From Marisediminitalea lipolytica (GTDB taxonomy: Bacteria; Pseudomonadota; Gammaproteobacteria; Enterobacterales; Alteromonadaceae): DNA of 64,000 nt. The notes below the pieces were generated by a model, which worked only from the letters and a program-made list of their open reading frames with translations, did no database searches and had not been told where the DNA came from. Positions 45,550 to 54,756 of this stretch are shown piece after piece. The DNA lies in NCBI RefSeq assembly GCF_001758465.1, contig NZ_MJIC01000014.1, forward strand, positions 310,001-374,000, given 5' to 3'. The stretch's first letter is position 1, and each line of letters begins with the position of its first letter. A program made the position numbers and the translations under genes.

Positions 45550-46605
45550 ATGCGTGTTCCTGAGTCCTTGCTTCGCAGATCCGTTAGATTATTAAACGCG
45601 ATTAATATCCTGCATCGCCAGGGCTATGAAAAGCTAGGCTGTTCTTTCTGGGGCGGAATAGATTGTTTTAGCTGGGTAGCGGTCGTCACTTCTACTGACA
45701 ATATGATGGTAGATCGTGAGATTGGCATTACAAACCTTATCAATGAACGCGCAGATTCATTTCTCCATGAAGCTAATCGAGAAGGCAACGACTATTTTGG
45801 TTGGACTGATGCCAGAAATGCCAGTGCAGAACAGTTAGCGGAACTAATGAAGTTACGCTTTTCTGCACTTCTTGATAATTGTAAGGGAGAACACGCTGAA
45901 AATGTCGCGTGGTTGCTGCGGGTCATCCACCAAATTTCGATTACTGGTAAATTACCTTATGCCGTGTTCGACGAAACGCATGCTTTGCCTGACTGGACTT
46001 TTTTAATCGGAGATCGAGAGTATGTTGACTACGCACCGGTTTGTGACGTTTTTCGATTAGGACACCAAAAGTATCGTTTCTGTGCAGTCAATCTGAATGA
46101 GCACATTGATTGGCATTCTGCGCATCGAACGATCATAGACAGAATTGCACTCGGCCAGGTTTCTGTATTGCCCCAATTTCCCCAAAACACGTACAGTGTG
46201 TTTGAAATGGGGGCTTATTGGGAAGGTGCTGTGTACTTTATTGCTAAGCTACTGGAACTAACGTCGAAAGAAGAGTTTTTGCGCTTTTTAGAGGGTAATA
46301 AAGTGCGGCCTGTATATGGAGAGTTGTTCTATCGAATATATGACTCAAATGGTCAACTGGATTATTTCGTTGCCTACGTCGTGAAACAGTATTTAAAAAG
46401 CAAGCCTGAATACGCAGGCGATTTAAAAGATAGATGGGAAAAATGGTTGACCTATTTTGAAGCAAGAAATAGGTATAAACATAAAAGTCCGCAATACATG
46501 CATAAAGGTGGACACTATCAAAAAAATCCCTTCTACGGCGGAAATAACCCACTTCACCTGGGTTTATGCTTCAAGCACGGCGAAGAAAAATGGATATCGA
46601 ATTAA
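45550..46605 (+). CDS. Unknown 351-aa protein of the island
   Basis: 351 residues from the ATG at 45550 (GAGG upstream); a TTG at 45520, overlapping the previous gene, would give 361. No known motif or membrane segment. The N-terminus begins with a helical stretch, RRSVRLLNAINILHRQGYEK. The end is rich in His, Tyr and Gly (HKGGHYQKNPFYGGNNPLHL). It follows the 157-aa gene and precedes the DUF91-like gene by 14 bases. The fixed spacing suggests a functional set with its neighbours. I cannot name a function. Confidence 0.7.
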   Translation: MRVPESLLRRSVRLLNAINILHRQGYEKLGCSFWGGIDCFSWVAVVTSTDNMMVDREIGITNLINERADSFLHEANREGNDYFGWTDARNASAEQLAELMKLRFSALLDNCKGEHAENVAWLLRVIHQISITGKLPYAVFDETHALPDWTFLIGDREYVDYAPVCDVFRLGHQKYRFCAVNLNEHIDWHSAHRTIIDRIALGQVSVLPQFPQNTYSVFEMGAYWEGAVYFIAKLLELTSKEEFLRFLEGNKVRPVYGELFYRIYDSNGQLDYFVAYVVKQYLKSKPEYAGDLKDRWEKWLTYFEARNRYKHKSPQYMHKGGHYQKNPFYGGNNPLHLGLCFKHGEEKWISN

Positions 46606-46619
46606 AGTGAGTTTTTAAA

Positions 46620-47555
46620 ATGAGTGACATTAAATTATTCAGGATCAGCGACTCGCAAGTATCAGAGCTGCTGGCAAGATCGGCTAAATTGGAAAGAGAT
46701 CTTCAGCGACAGATTGAAGCCAATATGGACGCCTTTCTGAGCATTCGTTTTCTGGCATCTGAGTTTGTCACTACCAACGGCGGCCGCATAGATAGTCTGG
46801 GACTCGATGAGAATGGCTGTCCGGTAATTATCGAATACAAGCGTCACTCAAATGAGAATGTCATTAATCAGGGGTTGTTTTATTTCGATTGGCTATTGGA
46901 TCATAAAGCTGATTTTCAGTTAATGGTAATGGCTAAATTTGGGCAGCAAGCGTCAGAAAATATTGAATGGGCGGGAGCACGATTAATTTGTATTGCAGCC
47001 GATTTTAATAAGTTCGACGAATATGCAATCAAGCAAATCGACCGTAACATTGAGTTGATGCGATACAAGTATTTTAGTGATGATTTGCTATTACTAGAGC
47101 TGGTAAATTCACAATCTTCAAAGTCAACGGCAGTGGTAACAACGTCGAGTGAATCGCAAAAAGATGAGGCAGCCAAAAGCAATACAAGTGGCAAAACTCA
47201 CAATCACGAGCAAGCCGTAGCCAAAGCGTCTCAACAATTAACAGACCTTTACAAGGATTTATGCGATTACTGTGAGTCCTTAGGTGATGACGTCATCAGA
47301 AAAGAATTAAAGCATTACACGGCATTTAAGCGAATGAAGAACTTTGCTTGTTTGTGTGTGGCACCGGTTAAAGATCCTAAAGTTACCCTCTGGCTTAAGT
47401 TAGCGCCTGCTACTGTTGAGTTAGAACCAGGGTTTTCTAAAGATGTGACGAACCTTGGTCACTGGGGGTCTGGTGACCTTGAAGTTGAAGTCAGAACCAT
47501 AGAAGATGTGGAAAAAGTGAAGCCGCTTCTCAAACAGAGCTTCGACGAGAATTAA
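46620..47555 (+). CDS. DUF91/DUF5655 nuclease-like protein
   Basis: 311 residues. The N-terminal half (about 20-150) has the PD-(D/E)xK layout of NucS/DUF91: GGRIDSLGLDENGCPVIIEY followed by KRH, with Asp in RID and Glu-Tyr-Lys in EYK as likely catalytic residues. A low-complexity linker (about 165-200, rich in S, T, K) leads to a C-terminal DUF5655 domain (KELKHYTAFKRMKNFACLCV; PKVTLWLKL). Such proteins are common near restriction and defence genes and probably act on DNA. Sixteen bases separate it from hsdR. Confidence 0.8.
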   Translation: MSDIKLFRISDSQVSELLARSAKLERDLQRQIEANMDAFLSIRFLASEFVTTNGGRIDSLGLDENGCPVIIEYKRHSNENVINQGLFYFDWLLDHKADFQLMVMAKFGQQASENIEWAGARLICIAADFNKFDEYAIKQIDRNIELMRYKYFSDDLLLLELVNSQSSKSTAVVTTSSESQKDEAAKSNTSGKTHNHEQAVAKASQQLTDLYKDLCDYCESLGDDVIRKELKHYTAFKRMKNFACLCVAPVKDPKVTLWLKLAPATVELEPGFSKDVTNLGHWGSGDLEVEVRTIEDVEKVKPLLKQSFDEN

Positions 47556-47571
47556 CAAGGATAGTAGTGTT

Positions 47572-50500
47572 ATGGTTTTCATCAGTAATTTTGAATTTCT
47601 GAAAGCACATGGCGCATGGTTTTATAACCTTGCCGCAAGCGCTGAGCGCAATTTTGCGCCTGATCCAAACACTACCCTTATCAAAATGCGCCAACTGGGT
47701 GAAGCCATTGCGCAAAACATCGCTGCCAGGGTAGGCGTTGAATATGGTAGCGACGTCAAGCAAGTCGATTTACTCCGAGACATTGATTATTCCCTGAGGC
47801 TCGATGATAACGTTCGAGATGCGTTTCATACTCTAAGAAAACTAGGTAATGTAGCAACTCATGAGTTCGACAGCAGTAGCCACCGTGATGCACTAAAAGC
47901 GATGATGGTGGGCCACGCATTGTCTATGTGGTTTCATGGCACCTTTGGTGGTGAAAAAGCAAAAGGCTTTAAAGTTACCAAGTTTGTAAAACCCGAAGAC
48001 CCCTCTGCGTACGTGCGTGAAATTGAAGAGCAGTTAGAGCAACTCAAAACAGAATCCCAACGCACATCAGATCGAATCAAAGTCGCCGAAGAACTCCGCC
48101 GCATTGAAGAAGAAAAAGCCGCTGCCGAACGCAAACGCGCCGAGCGAATGGCGGAGGAGCGTGAAATTTGGGAGCAGCTCGCCCAGGAGCAGGAAGAGGC
48201 GCTTACCAAATACCGTGCTGAAGTAGAGCAAGCGAATAAAAAACATTTCACCCAATTCAATGCCCAGCCAAAAGAGCAACAGGCCGCCGAATTACAGCGT
48301 ATTGAAAAGTCTCATTTCGAAATGGACGAAGCCGAAACCCGCGTTATTATCGATCAGCAGTTGATCGACGCCGGATGGGAAGCCGATACCGAAAATCTGC
48401 GTTTTTCCAAAGGTGCACGCCCCGAACCGAATAAAAACAGAGCCATTGCAGAATGGCCAACGGCATCTGGCCCCGCAGACTACGCATTATTTATTGGTAC
48501 AACCTTAGTGGCGGTAATCGAAGCCAAGAAAAACGCTAAAAATGTTTATGGGGCTATCGAGCAGGCTAAACGCTATGCCAAAGATATTCATTCACTGCCA
48601 CCAGAAATTGACGTGGCAGAATACGGTGAATTTAAAGTACCACTCACCTTTGCGACCAATGGCCGCGCTTATCTCAAACAGTTAGAGCAAGAAAGCGGCA
48701 TCTGGTTTTTAGACGTGCGTGATACCACTAATCGCCGTAAAGCGTTAAAGGGTTGGTATTCACCACAGGAAATAAAAACCTACTTAAGGCAGACGCCACA
48801 AAAGGCTAACGCGCAGCTTGATGAAATGGGCTTCGAATACGAGCTTCAGCTTCGTGACTATCAAAAGAAAGCGATTTTAAGTGTTGAGCAGGCCATAAAA
48901 GACGGCAAGGAACGCGCATTGGTGGCAATGGCAACCGGCACAGGTAAAACCAAAACCTGTATCGCCCTGGTGTATCGCTTGTTAAAAGCGGAGCGTTTTC
49001 GCCGGATATTATTCCTGGTCGACCGCAGCGCGTTAGGGGTTCAGGCTACGGTAGATTTTGGTGAAGTGCGTATGGAAAACCTCAACACCTTTGCTGATAC
49101 CTTTGATGTGCTGGGTATGGAGCCGGAAAAAGCTCCACGCCCCACACCAGAAGACGATACCAAGGTGCATGTAGCTACCGTGCAAGGGTTAGTAAAACGC
49201 ATTATGTACCCGTCTGACGATGCTACAAAGCCTGGGGTAGGGCAATATGATTGCATCGTTGTGGATGAGTGCCACCGAGGCTACCTGCTCGATAAAGAAC
49301 TCAGCGAAACCGAAGTGAAATTTCGCGACCAGCAGGATTACGTTTCTAAATACCGTGCGGTAATTGATTACTTCGATGCGTTTAAGGTAGGGTTAACTGC
49401 CACCCCCGCAATCCATACCACCGATATTTTCGGCGATCCGGTATTCTCATACAGCTATACCGAAGCAGTGATCGACGGTTATTTGGTTGACCATCTTCCG
49501 CCCATCAGAATACATACCAGGCTGAATACCGAAGGCATTCACTATGATGTGAATGAAGAGGTGCAGGTTTACGATCCACAAACTAACCAGCTTGAGTTAA
49601 TTCATACGCCTGATGAACTAGACTTCGACGTTGCCCAGTTTAATCGCAAGGTAATTGCGCCTGAATTTACCAAGGCTATTGCCGATTGGTTAATTACCAA
49701 AGATGCCATCGATCCCTATTCACAGGAAAAAACACTGATTTTCTGTGTAACCGACAAACACGCCGATGAAATGGTCGAAGCGCTCAAAGACGCCTGCGAA
49801 GCCTATCACGGTGAAGTGGAAGACGATGCCATTATGAAAATCACCGGTGCGTCGGATAAACCATTGCAGCTGATACGTCGCTACAAGAACGATCGGTTGC
49901 CCAATATCGTGGTGACGGTAGACTTGCTCACCACTGGTATCGATGTGCCTTCAATATGTAATTTGGTGTTTATGCGCCGCGTAAACAGCCGCATCCTTTA
50001 TGAGCAAATGCTGGGCCGTGCTACACGCCGCTGCGACGATATTGCAAAGGAACGCTTCCGTATTTTTGACGCTGTTGATATTTACAAGCAGCTCGAAAAA
50101 GTAAATACCATGAAGCCGGTTGTTACTAACGTGGATATTACTTTTACGGCGTTGGAACAAGATATCACCGAAGGTAAAGACACTAAGCTTCAGGAACTGG
50201 CTAAAAACCAGTTTTTAAGCAAACTTCAAAGCAAAAAGCGCTACCTGTCGGATACCCAGCAAAGTGAGTTTGAGCGTATTGTGGGTAAACCACCGCAAGA
50301 ATTTGCTCAGGAATTAAAAGCTATGCCAATTCAGGATGTAGCGAATTGGTTTGTGAATAACCCTGGCTTAGGCGAATTGCTTGATATGAAAGTAAAAGGC
50401 ACCGGCGGATTTAACAAAGTGGTGGTGTCAGAGCATCAGGATGAAGTAATTGAAACCTCTACCGGTTACGGCAGCGGCCAAAAGCCAGAGGATTACCTTA

Positions 50501-51018
50501 CTGCCTTTAGTGACTTTGTAAATGCTAACAGCAACCGCATGGTGGCGATTCAAACGGTGATTCAAAAGCCCTGGGAATTAACCCGCGAAAGCTTAAAACA
50601 GCTTGCATTAGAGCTTGAACGCAACGAGTTCAGAGAAGAAGATCTCAAAGCCGCCTGGAAAGAAACCCGTAACGAAGATATTGCCGCCCGCATTATTGGC
50701 TATATTCGCCAGGCCGCAATTGGCGAGGCACTAATTCCATACGAGGAGCGGGTAGATAAAGCGCTGGATAAAATCCTCAACAGCCAGCCGTGGAAAACGC
50801 CGCAGCGCGAATGGTTAACCACTATTGCTAAACAAATGAAGGCTAACATCATTGTTGATGAAGCAAACTTAAACGAAGGCATATTCAAACAGCGCCTTGG
50901 CGGTATAAAACGGGCCAATAAGCTCTTTGAACCACAGCCAATTACCGCTATCCTCGCCACCTTTAATCGTGCCCTGTGGGCAGACGACCAGGCGAACGAC
51001 GATAAAGCCTCAGCGTAA
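47572..51018 (+). CDS. hsdR: Type I restriction enzyme, HsdR subunit
   Basis: 1148 residues. N-terminal DUF4145-type helical domain (about 1-140), a charged coiled coil (about 145-240), the nuclease domain (FIGTTLVAVIEAKKNAKNVY, about 305-325, with the E-A-K motif), then the motor with ATGTGKTKTC (about 459), VVDECHRGYLL (about 562), GLTATP (about 609) and motif VI EQMLGRATRRCD. It moves DNA and cuts unmodified DNA together with HsdM and HsdS. Base composition is clearly more GC-rich than the druantia genes, so the hsd genes probably have a different origin. Confidence 0.95.
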   Translation: MVFISNFEFLKAHGAWFYNLAASAERNFAPDPNTTLIKMRQLGEAIAQNIAARVGVEYGSDVKQVDLLRDIDYSLRLDDNVRDAFHTLRKLGNVATHEFDSSSHRDALKAMMVGHALSMWFHGTFGGEKAKGFKVTKFVKPEDPSAYVREIEEQLEQLKTESQRTSDRIKVAEELRRIEEEKAAAERKRAERMAEEREIWEQLAQEQEEALTKYRAEVEQANKKHFTQFNAQPKEQQAAELQRIEKSHFEMDEAETRVIIDQQLIDAGWEADTENLRFSKGARPEPNKNRAIAEWPTASGPADYALFIGTTLVAVIEAKKNAKNVYGAIEQAKRYAKDIHSLPPEIDVAEYGEFKVPLTFATNGRAYLKQLEQESGIWFLDVRDTTNRRKALKGWYSPQEIKTYLRQTPQKANAQLDEMGFEYELQLRDYQKKAILSVEQAIKDGKERALVAMATGTGKTKTCIALVYRLLKAERFRRILFLVDRSALGVQATVDFGEVRMENLNTFADTFDVLGMEPEKAPRPTPEDDTKVHVATVQGLVKRIMYPSDDATKPGVGQYDCIVVDECHRGYLLDKELSETEVKFRDQQDYVSKYRAVIDYFDAFKVGLTATPAIHTTDIFGDPVFSYSYTEAVIDGYLVDHLPPIRIHTRLNTEGIHYDVNEEVQVYDPQTNQLELIHTPDELDFDVAQFNRKVIAPEFTKAIADWLITKDAIDPYSQEKTLIFCVTDKHADEMVEALKDACEAYHGEVEDDAIMKITGASDKPLQLIRRYKNDRLPNIVVTVDLLTTGIDVPSICNLVFMRRVNSRILYEQMLGRATRRCDDIAKERFRIFDAVDIYKQLEKVNTMKPVVTNVDITFTALEQDITEGKDTKLQELAKNQFLSKLQSKKRYLSDTQQSEFERIVGKPPQEFAQELKAMPIQDVANWFVNNPGLGELLDMKVKGTGGFNKVVVSEHQDEVIETSTGYGSGQKPEDYLTAFSDFVNANSNRMVAIQTVIQKPWELTRESLKQLALELERNEFREEDLKAAWKETRNEDIAARIIGYIRQAAIGEALIPYEERVDKALDKILNSQPWKTPQREWLTTIAKQMKANIIVDEANLNEGIFKQRLGGIKRANKLFEPQPITAILATFNRALWADDQANDDKASA

Positions 51019-51057
51019 ACAATATTGCCTAAGCAAAATAAAAATTAGAGAGTAACA

Positions 51058-52566
51058 ATGAGTACACAAGATTTAATCAGTAAATTATGGAACCTCTGCC
51101 ACGTATTACGTGACGACGGCGTTACCTACCACGAGTACCTTAACGAGCTGACCTATCTTATTTTCCTCAAAATGGTAGAAGAAACCGGCCAGGAAGAACT
51201 GATACCCGCAGGATTTCGCTGGAGTGATATCGAAAACTTCAACGCCGCGACCCGCCTAGAAGAATACAAAAAACTACTTATTCATTTAGGCTCGCATGGC
51301 TCGTTAATTACCAAAGCGATTTTCGCCGATGCCTCAACCTGTATTCGTAAACCGGCAACCCTTAATAAGCTGGTTACTGAGATCGATAAGCTGGACTGGT
51401 ACTCAGCCAAAACCGAAGGCCTAGGGGATATGTACGAAGGCTTGCTGGAAATTAACGCCAGCGAGAAGAAATCCGGTGCAGGCCAGTATTTCACGCCCCG
51501 CGTGCTTATCGACGCCATGGTAGAACTAATGCGCCCAACCCTTAGCGATATGATTGTTGACCCTACTGCCGGTACAGGCGGCTTCCTTATCGCAGCTCAC
51601 AAGTATTTAGAGCAGCAAAACAGCATTGATACGCTGGATGAAGCCGCGTACGACAGATACCAGCACAGAACGTTTTACGGCATGGAATTAGTGCCAGACA
51701 CACGCCGCCTCGCCATGATGAACCTGATGCTGCACGATCTAGCGGTAGACGATAATAATTCAGGCGTACTGTACGGCGATACCTTATCAAACGAAGGTAA
51801 AGCATTACCCAAAGCATCACTTATTCTGGCAAACCCGCCATTTGGTACAAAACAAGGGGGGGGAGTTCCCACCCGCGATGACCTGGTGCATTACACCAGT
51901 AACAAACAGCTCGCATTTTTACATGCCATGTACCAAACCATGCTCAAACCAGGTGGCCGTGTTGCAGTGGTATTGCCCGATAACGTATTGTTCGAAGGCT
52001 CTACAGGCCGCAAGATCCGCAACGATCTCATGGAAAAATGTAACCTGCATACCATCTTGCGCTTACCTACCGGTATTTTTTATGCCGCAGGGGTAAAAAC
52101 CAATGTGTTGTTCTTCGACAAGCCAACCGATGTGAACCAGGACAAAGGCAATACCAAAAACGTGTGGGTATACGACTTGCGGGCAAACATGCCGCAATTT
52201 GGTAAACGCACGGTGCTCACCAAAGCCCATTTTGATGAGTTCTATAAAGCTGTGGGAAGCGACCTGACCAAGGTAGACGAAGCACAGCGCCAAGCCTTTA
52301 TCGACAACCATCAAAACGGCAGTGAAGTGGGTGACGTCGATACCTGCCGCCTGCGCAAATTCACCCGCGAAGAAATTGCAGCCAAAGAAGATTCACTCGA
52401 TCTCGCCTGGATTCGTGATGACAGTGTAGAAGACGCATCAAAACTCCCAGAACCTGATGTGCTAATTAACGAGGCCATAGAAGAGCTGGCAGGCGCAATT
52501 ACCGATTTGCAATCGATACTCGTAGAACTGGATGTAGCAGAGGCATCGGAAGAGGTTGTGCTATGA
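51058..52566 (+). CDS. hsdM: Type I restriction enzyme, HsdM adenine methyltransferase
   Basis: 502 residues. N-terminal HsdM_N helical domain (about 1-140), then the methyltransferase with the SAM site DPTAGTGGFLIAAH (about 168) and the catalytic NPPF (about 260, in LANPPFGTKQGGG), typical of N6-adenine enzymes. It modifies the host site chosen by HsdS. A run of eight G lies directly after NPPF. Its stop overlaps the hsdS start by four bases (ATGA). Confidence 0.95.
   Translation: MSTQDLISKLWNLCHVLRDDGVTYHEYLNELTYLIFLKMVEETGQEELIPAGFRWSDIENFNAATRLEEYKKLLIHLGSHGSLITKAIFADASTCIRKPATLNKLVTEIDKLDWYSAKTEGLGDMYEGLLEINASEKKSGAGQYFTPRVLIDAMVELMRPTLSDMIVDPTAGTGGFLIAAHKYLEQQNSIDTLDEAAYDRYQHRTFYGMELVPDTRRLAMMNLMLHDLAVDDNNSGVLYGDTLSNEGKALPKASLILANPPFGTKQGGGVPTRDDLVHYTSNKQLAFLHAMYQTMLKPGGRVAVVLPDNVLFEGSTGRKIRNDLMEKCNLHTILRLPTGIFYAAGVKTNVLFFDKPTDVNQDKGNTKNVWVYDLRANMPQFGKRTVLTKAHFDEFYKAVGSDLTKVDEAQRQAFIDNHQNGSEVGDVDTCRLRKFTREEIAAKEDSLDLAWIRDDSVEDASKLPEPDVLINEAIEELAGAITDLQSILVELDVAEASEEVVL
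51856..51863. repeat. G8 homopolymer inside hsdM
   Basis: Eight consecutive G encode the Gly-Gly-Gly after the NPPF motif. Gain or loss of one G would truncate the methyltransferase, so slippage could switch the system on and off. Confidence 0.8.
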
Positions 52567-53867
52567 GTGAGTTGCCAAAGGGTTGGAAAAAAGAGCCTTT
52601 AGGAACATTTGTTAGACTAAAAAATGGTTATGCATTTAAAAGTAAGGATTTTGTTGCTAAGTCTGAAAACACGTTTCCGGTTGTAAGAATTTCAGACATT
52701 CAGCACGGTAGAGTGCTTGTTACTGATTCTACACATATTGAAAGTGCTATAGCTAATTTTAAATTCACTGTAGAAAGCGGTGACCTATTAATTGCCATGT
52801 CCGGTGCAACAACTGGTAAAACAGGAGTTTACAGAAGCACTGAAGTAGCTTTTCAGAATCAGCGGGTTGGAAATTTAAAGCTAGTCGATGAACAGAATTC
52901 ATGTCCTCGATATAGAAATTACTTAATTGCGAGTCTCAAAGAAGAAATCATAAAAAAAGCTTATGGTGCAGCACAACCGAATATTTCGGCTAAAGAATTA
53001 GAAGGAATAGAAGTAAATATTGCGCCATTTGATGAACAAAAACGCATCGCAGACAAACTCGATAGCGTGCTCGCGAAAGTCGAAGCCGCCCAGGCACGCC
53101 TCGACAAAATCCCCGCCATCCTAAAACGCTTCCGCCAATCCGTCCTCGCCGCCGCCACCTCCGGTGAACTCACAAAGGATTGGAGAGCGACTCAAGGCTT
53201 AGAATTAAGTTCTTGGAATGAGTACCTTTTTGAAGATATAAGCACACAGATTACGGTTGGCTTTGTTGGTAAAATGGCCGATAAGTATGTTGAGAGCGGA
53301 ATACCGTTCTTGAGATCACAGAACGTTCGTCCGTTCAAATTTGATGAAAGGAATTTGCTTTTTATTTCTGAAGACTTCCATCAAAAAATATACAAATCCA
53401 GACTTGAAGCTGGTGATTTGGCAATAGTTCGATCTGGAGCGCCTGGCACAACTTGCGTGATCCCTGAAAATCTAGGAGTCGTGAATTGCTCTGATCTTGT
53501 TATTGTTCGGCCAAGTGAAAAGCTTGTTTCTGAATATGGTTGTATCTTTATGAATTCAACTGCGGCTCAGGGGACAGTTAAAGCAAATCAAGTTGGTGTT
53601 GCTCAACAACATTTTAATGTTGGTTCAATGAAAAAAATGTTGATAAACCTCCCAACTAAGCATGAGCAAGAAGAGATAGTTTTTCGCGTTAATCAGTTGT
53701 TTGAACACTCCTATTTAATTGAGAAAAAATATGAGATGGCGTTAATTAGAGTTAAAAAGCTAGAGCAGTCAATTCTATCTAAAGCCTTCAAAGGCGAGCT
53801 GTTATCAAGTTCAGTAGATTCTGACATAGAATCAATCGAAAGCTCTGTTGAGACATTGAATGCGTGA
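52563..53867 (+). CDS. hsdS: Type I restriction enzyme, HsdS specificity subunit
   Basis: 434 residues with the two-fold HsdS plan: first target recognition domain (about 5-155), central conserved helix (about 156-205, DEQKRIADKLDSVLAKVEAA), second recognition domain (about 210-365) and C-terminal helix ending ILSKAFKGELL. The recognition domains are AT-rich, while the central helix region (53030-53170) is strongly GC-rich like hsdR and hsdM. This shows that recognition domains were exchanged within an older frame. The two halves decide the two parts of the DNA target, which cannot be predicted. Confidence 0.93.
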   Translation: MSELPKGWKKEPLGTFVRLKNGYAFKSKDFVAKSENTFPVVRISDIQHGRVLVTDSTHIESAIANFKFTVESGDLLIAMSGATTGKTGVYRSTEVAFQNQRVGNLKLVDEQNSCPRYRNYLIASLKEEIIKKAYGAAQPNISAKELEGIEVNIAPFDEQKRIADKLDSVLAKVEAAQARLDKIPAILKRFRQSVLAAATSGELTKDWRATQGLELSSWNEYLFEDISTQITVGFVGKMADKYVESGIPFLRSQNVRPFKFDERNLLFISEDFHQKIYKSRLEAGDLAIVRSGAPGTTCVIPENLGVVNCSDLVIVRPSEKLVSEYGCIFMNSTAAQGTVKANQVGVAQQHFNVGSMKKMLINLPTKHEQEEIVFRVNQLFEHSYLIEKKYEMALIRVKKLEQSILSKAFKGELLSSSVDSDIESIESSVETLNA

Positions 53868-54756
53868 GTTAGGCATATGCAAAAACTCCGGCCGTCTTTA
53901 CGGCGGGAGTTCATCCTCCGGTGTGCCAATTACCGAAGTCGTCAATATCTTCCCAATCAGGTTCGAAGATGACCTCATCGTACCGACGATGCGAGAATAT
54001 GATGGTTACGATGGCTTGGTTTTCAAAGAAGAAAGTTTCGACCCGATTACGCGAGTAAAACGCGGTACTGTCTACTCTCTGGAGGAGTCTCAGCCTAAAC
54101 AATGGTGGGTTCAGGATTCAGCTCGAAAAGATATTGAATATCATGCAAACGTTGGATGGGCAGCACAATCTCTCTTTGCTACCAGTTACCGGATTCATCC
54201 GTTAACCCAACTGAGGGGAATTACAAAATTACCTCAAGTCACGCTTGGTTCAAAGCCGCATACTTCACTGTGGAAGATTATTGCAATCGAAACTCAGTTT
54301 GATGGCAAGCCATTGTTAACCTTAAAATCTATTCGAAGCCTTGGTGTCATCCCAAATATTAACTTTGAGCAGTATTCCAGTGATGCACAGGCGAAGCTCA
54401 AAACAGCGTTAGAAAGTGTTGAGATGGCCGCTAATCGATTCGTACCTTTAGACACCGTTGATCGCTGTAGAGACGCCCTCAGCATCGTATTTGGAGATCT
54501 GGCGGGCAATCTAACACTGGATTTAGGTCAGGGCATCAAAAAGTATATCGAAAAGAATAAAACCGCATCACCAAATCGAGACGGACAAGATTTAATATCT
54601 AAAAATGGCGATATCGTGCGTTCACTTCACGCGCGAGGCAAACCTAACGAGAGTCACAAAAACAATACTCGCCCAGTAGACGAAGAAGACGCCAGCCTGG
54701 CACTCAATTGCTTATGGTTTGTATTAACAGAACTGGATGACCGATATGCCAGATAA
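53860..54756 (+). CDS. Unknown protein coupled to hsdS
   Basis: 298 residues, no recognised domain, no membrane segment. It has a beta-rich first half (VNIFPIRFEDDLIVPTMREY) and a helical second half (SSDAQAKLKTALESVEMAANR). Its start overlaps the end of hsdS by eight bases, and its end overlaps the next gene by 20 bases, so the trio is translationally coupled. This argues for a role with the restriction system or with the DUF3800 protein. No function can be named. Confidence 0.72.
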   Translation: MRELGICKNSGRLYGGSSSSGVPITEVVNIFPIRFEDDLIVPTMREYDGYDGLVFKEESFDPITRVKRGTVYSLEESQPKQWWVQDSARKDIEYHANVGWAAQSLFATSYRIHPLTQLRGITKLPQVTLGSKPHTSLWKIIAIETQFDGKPLLTLKSIRSLGVIPNINFEQYSSDAQAKLKTALESVEMAANRFVPLDTVDRCRDALSIVFGDLAGNLTLDLGQGIKKYIEKNKTASPNRDGQDLISKNGDIVRSLHARGKPNESHKNNTRPVDEEDASLALNCLWFVLTELDDRYAR

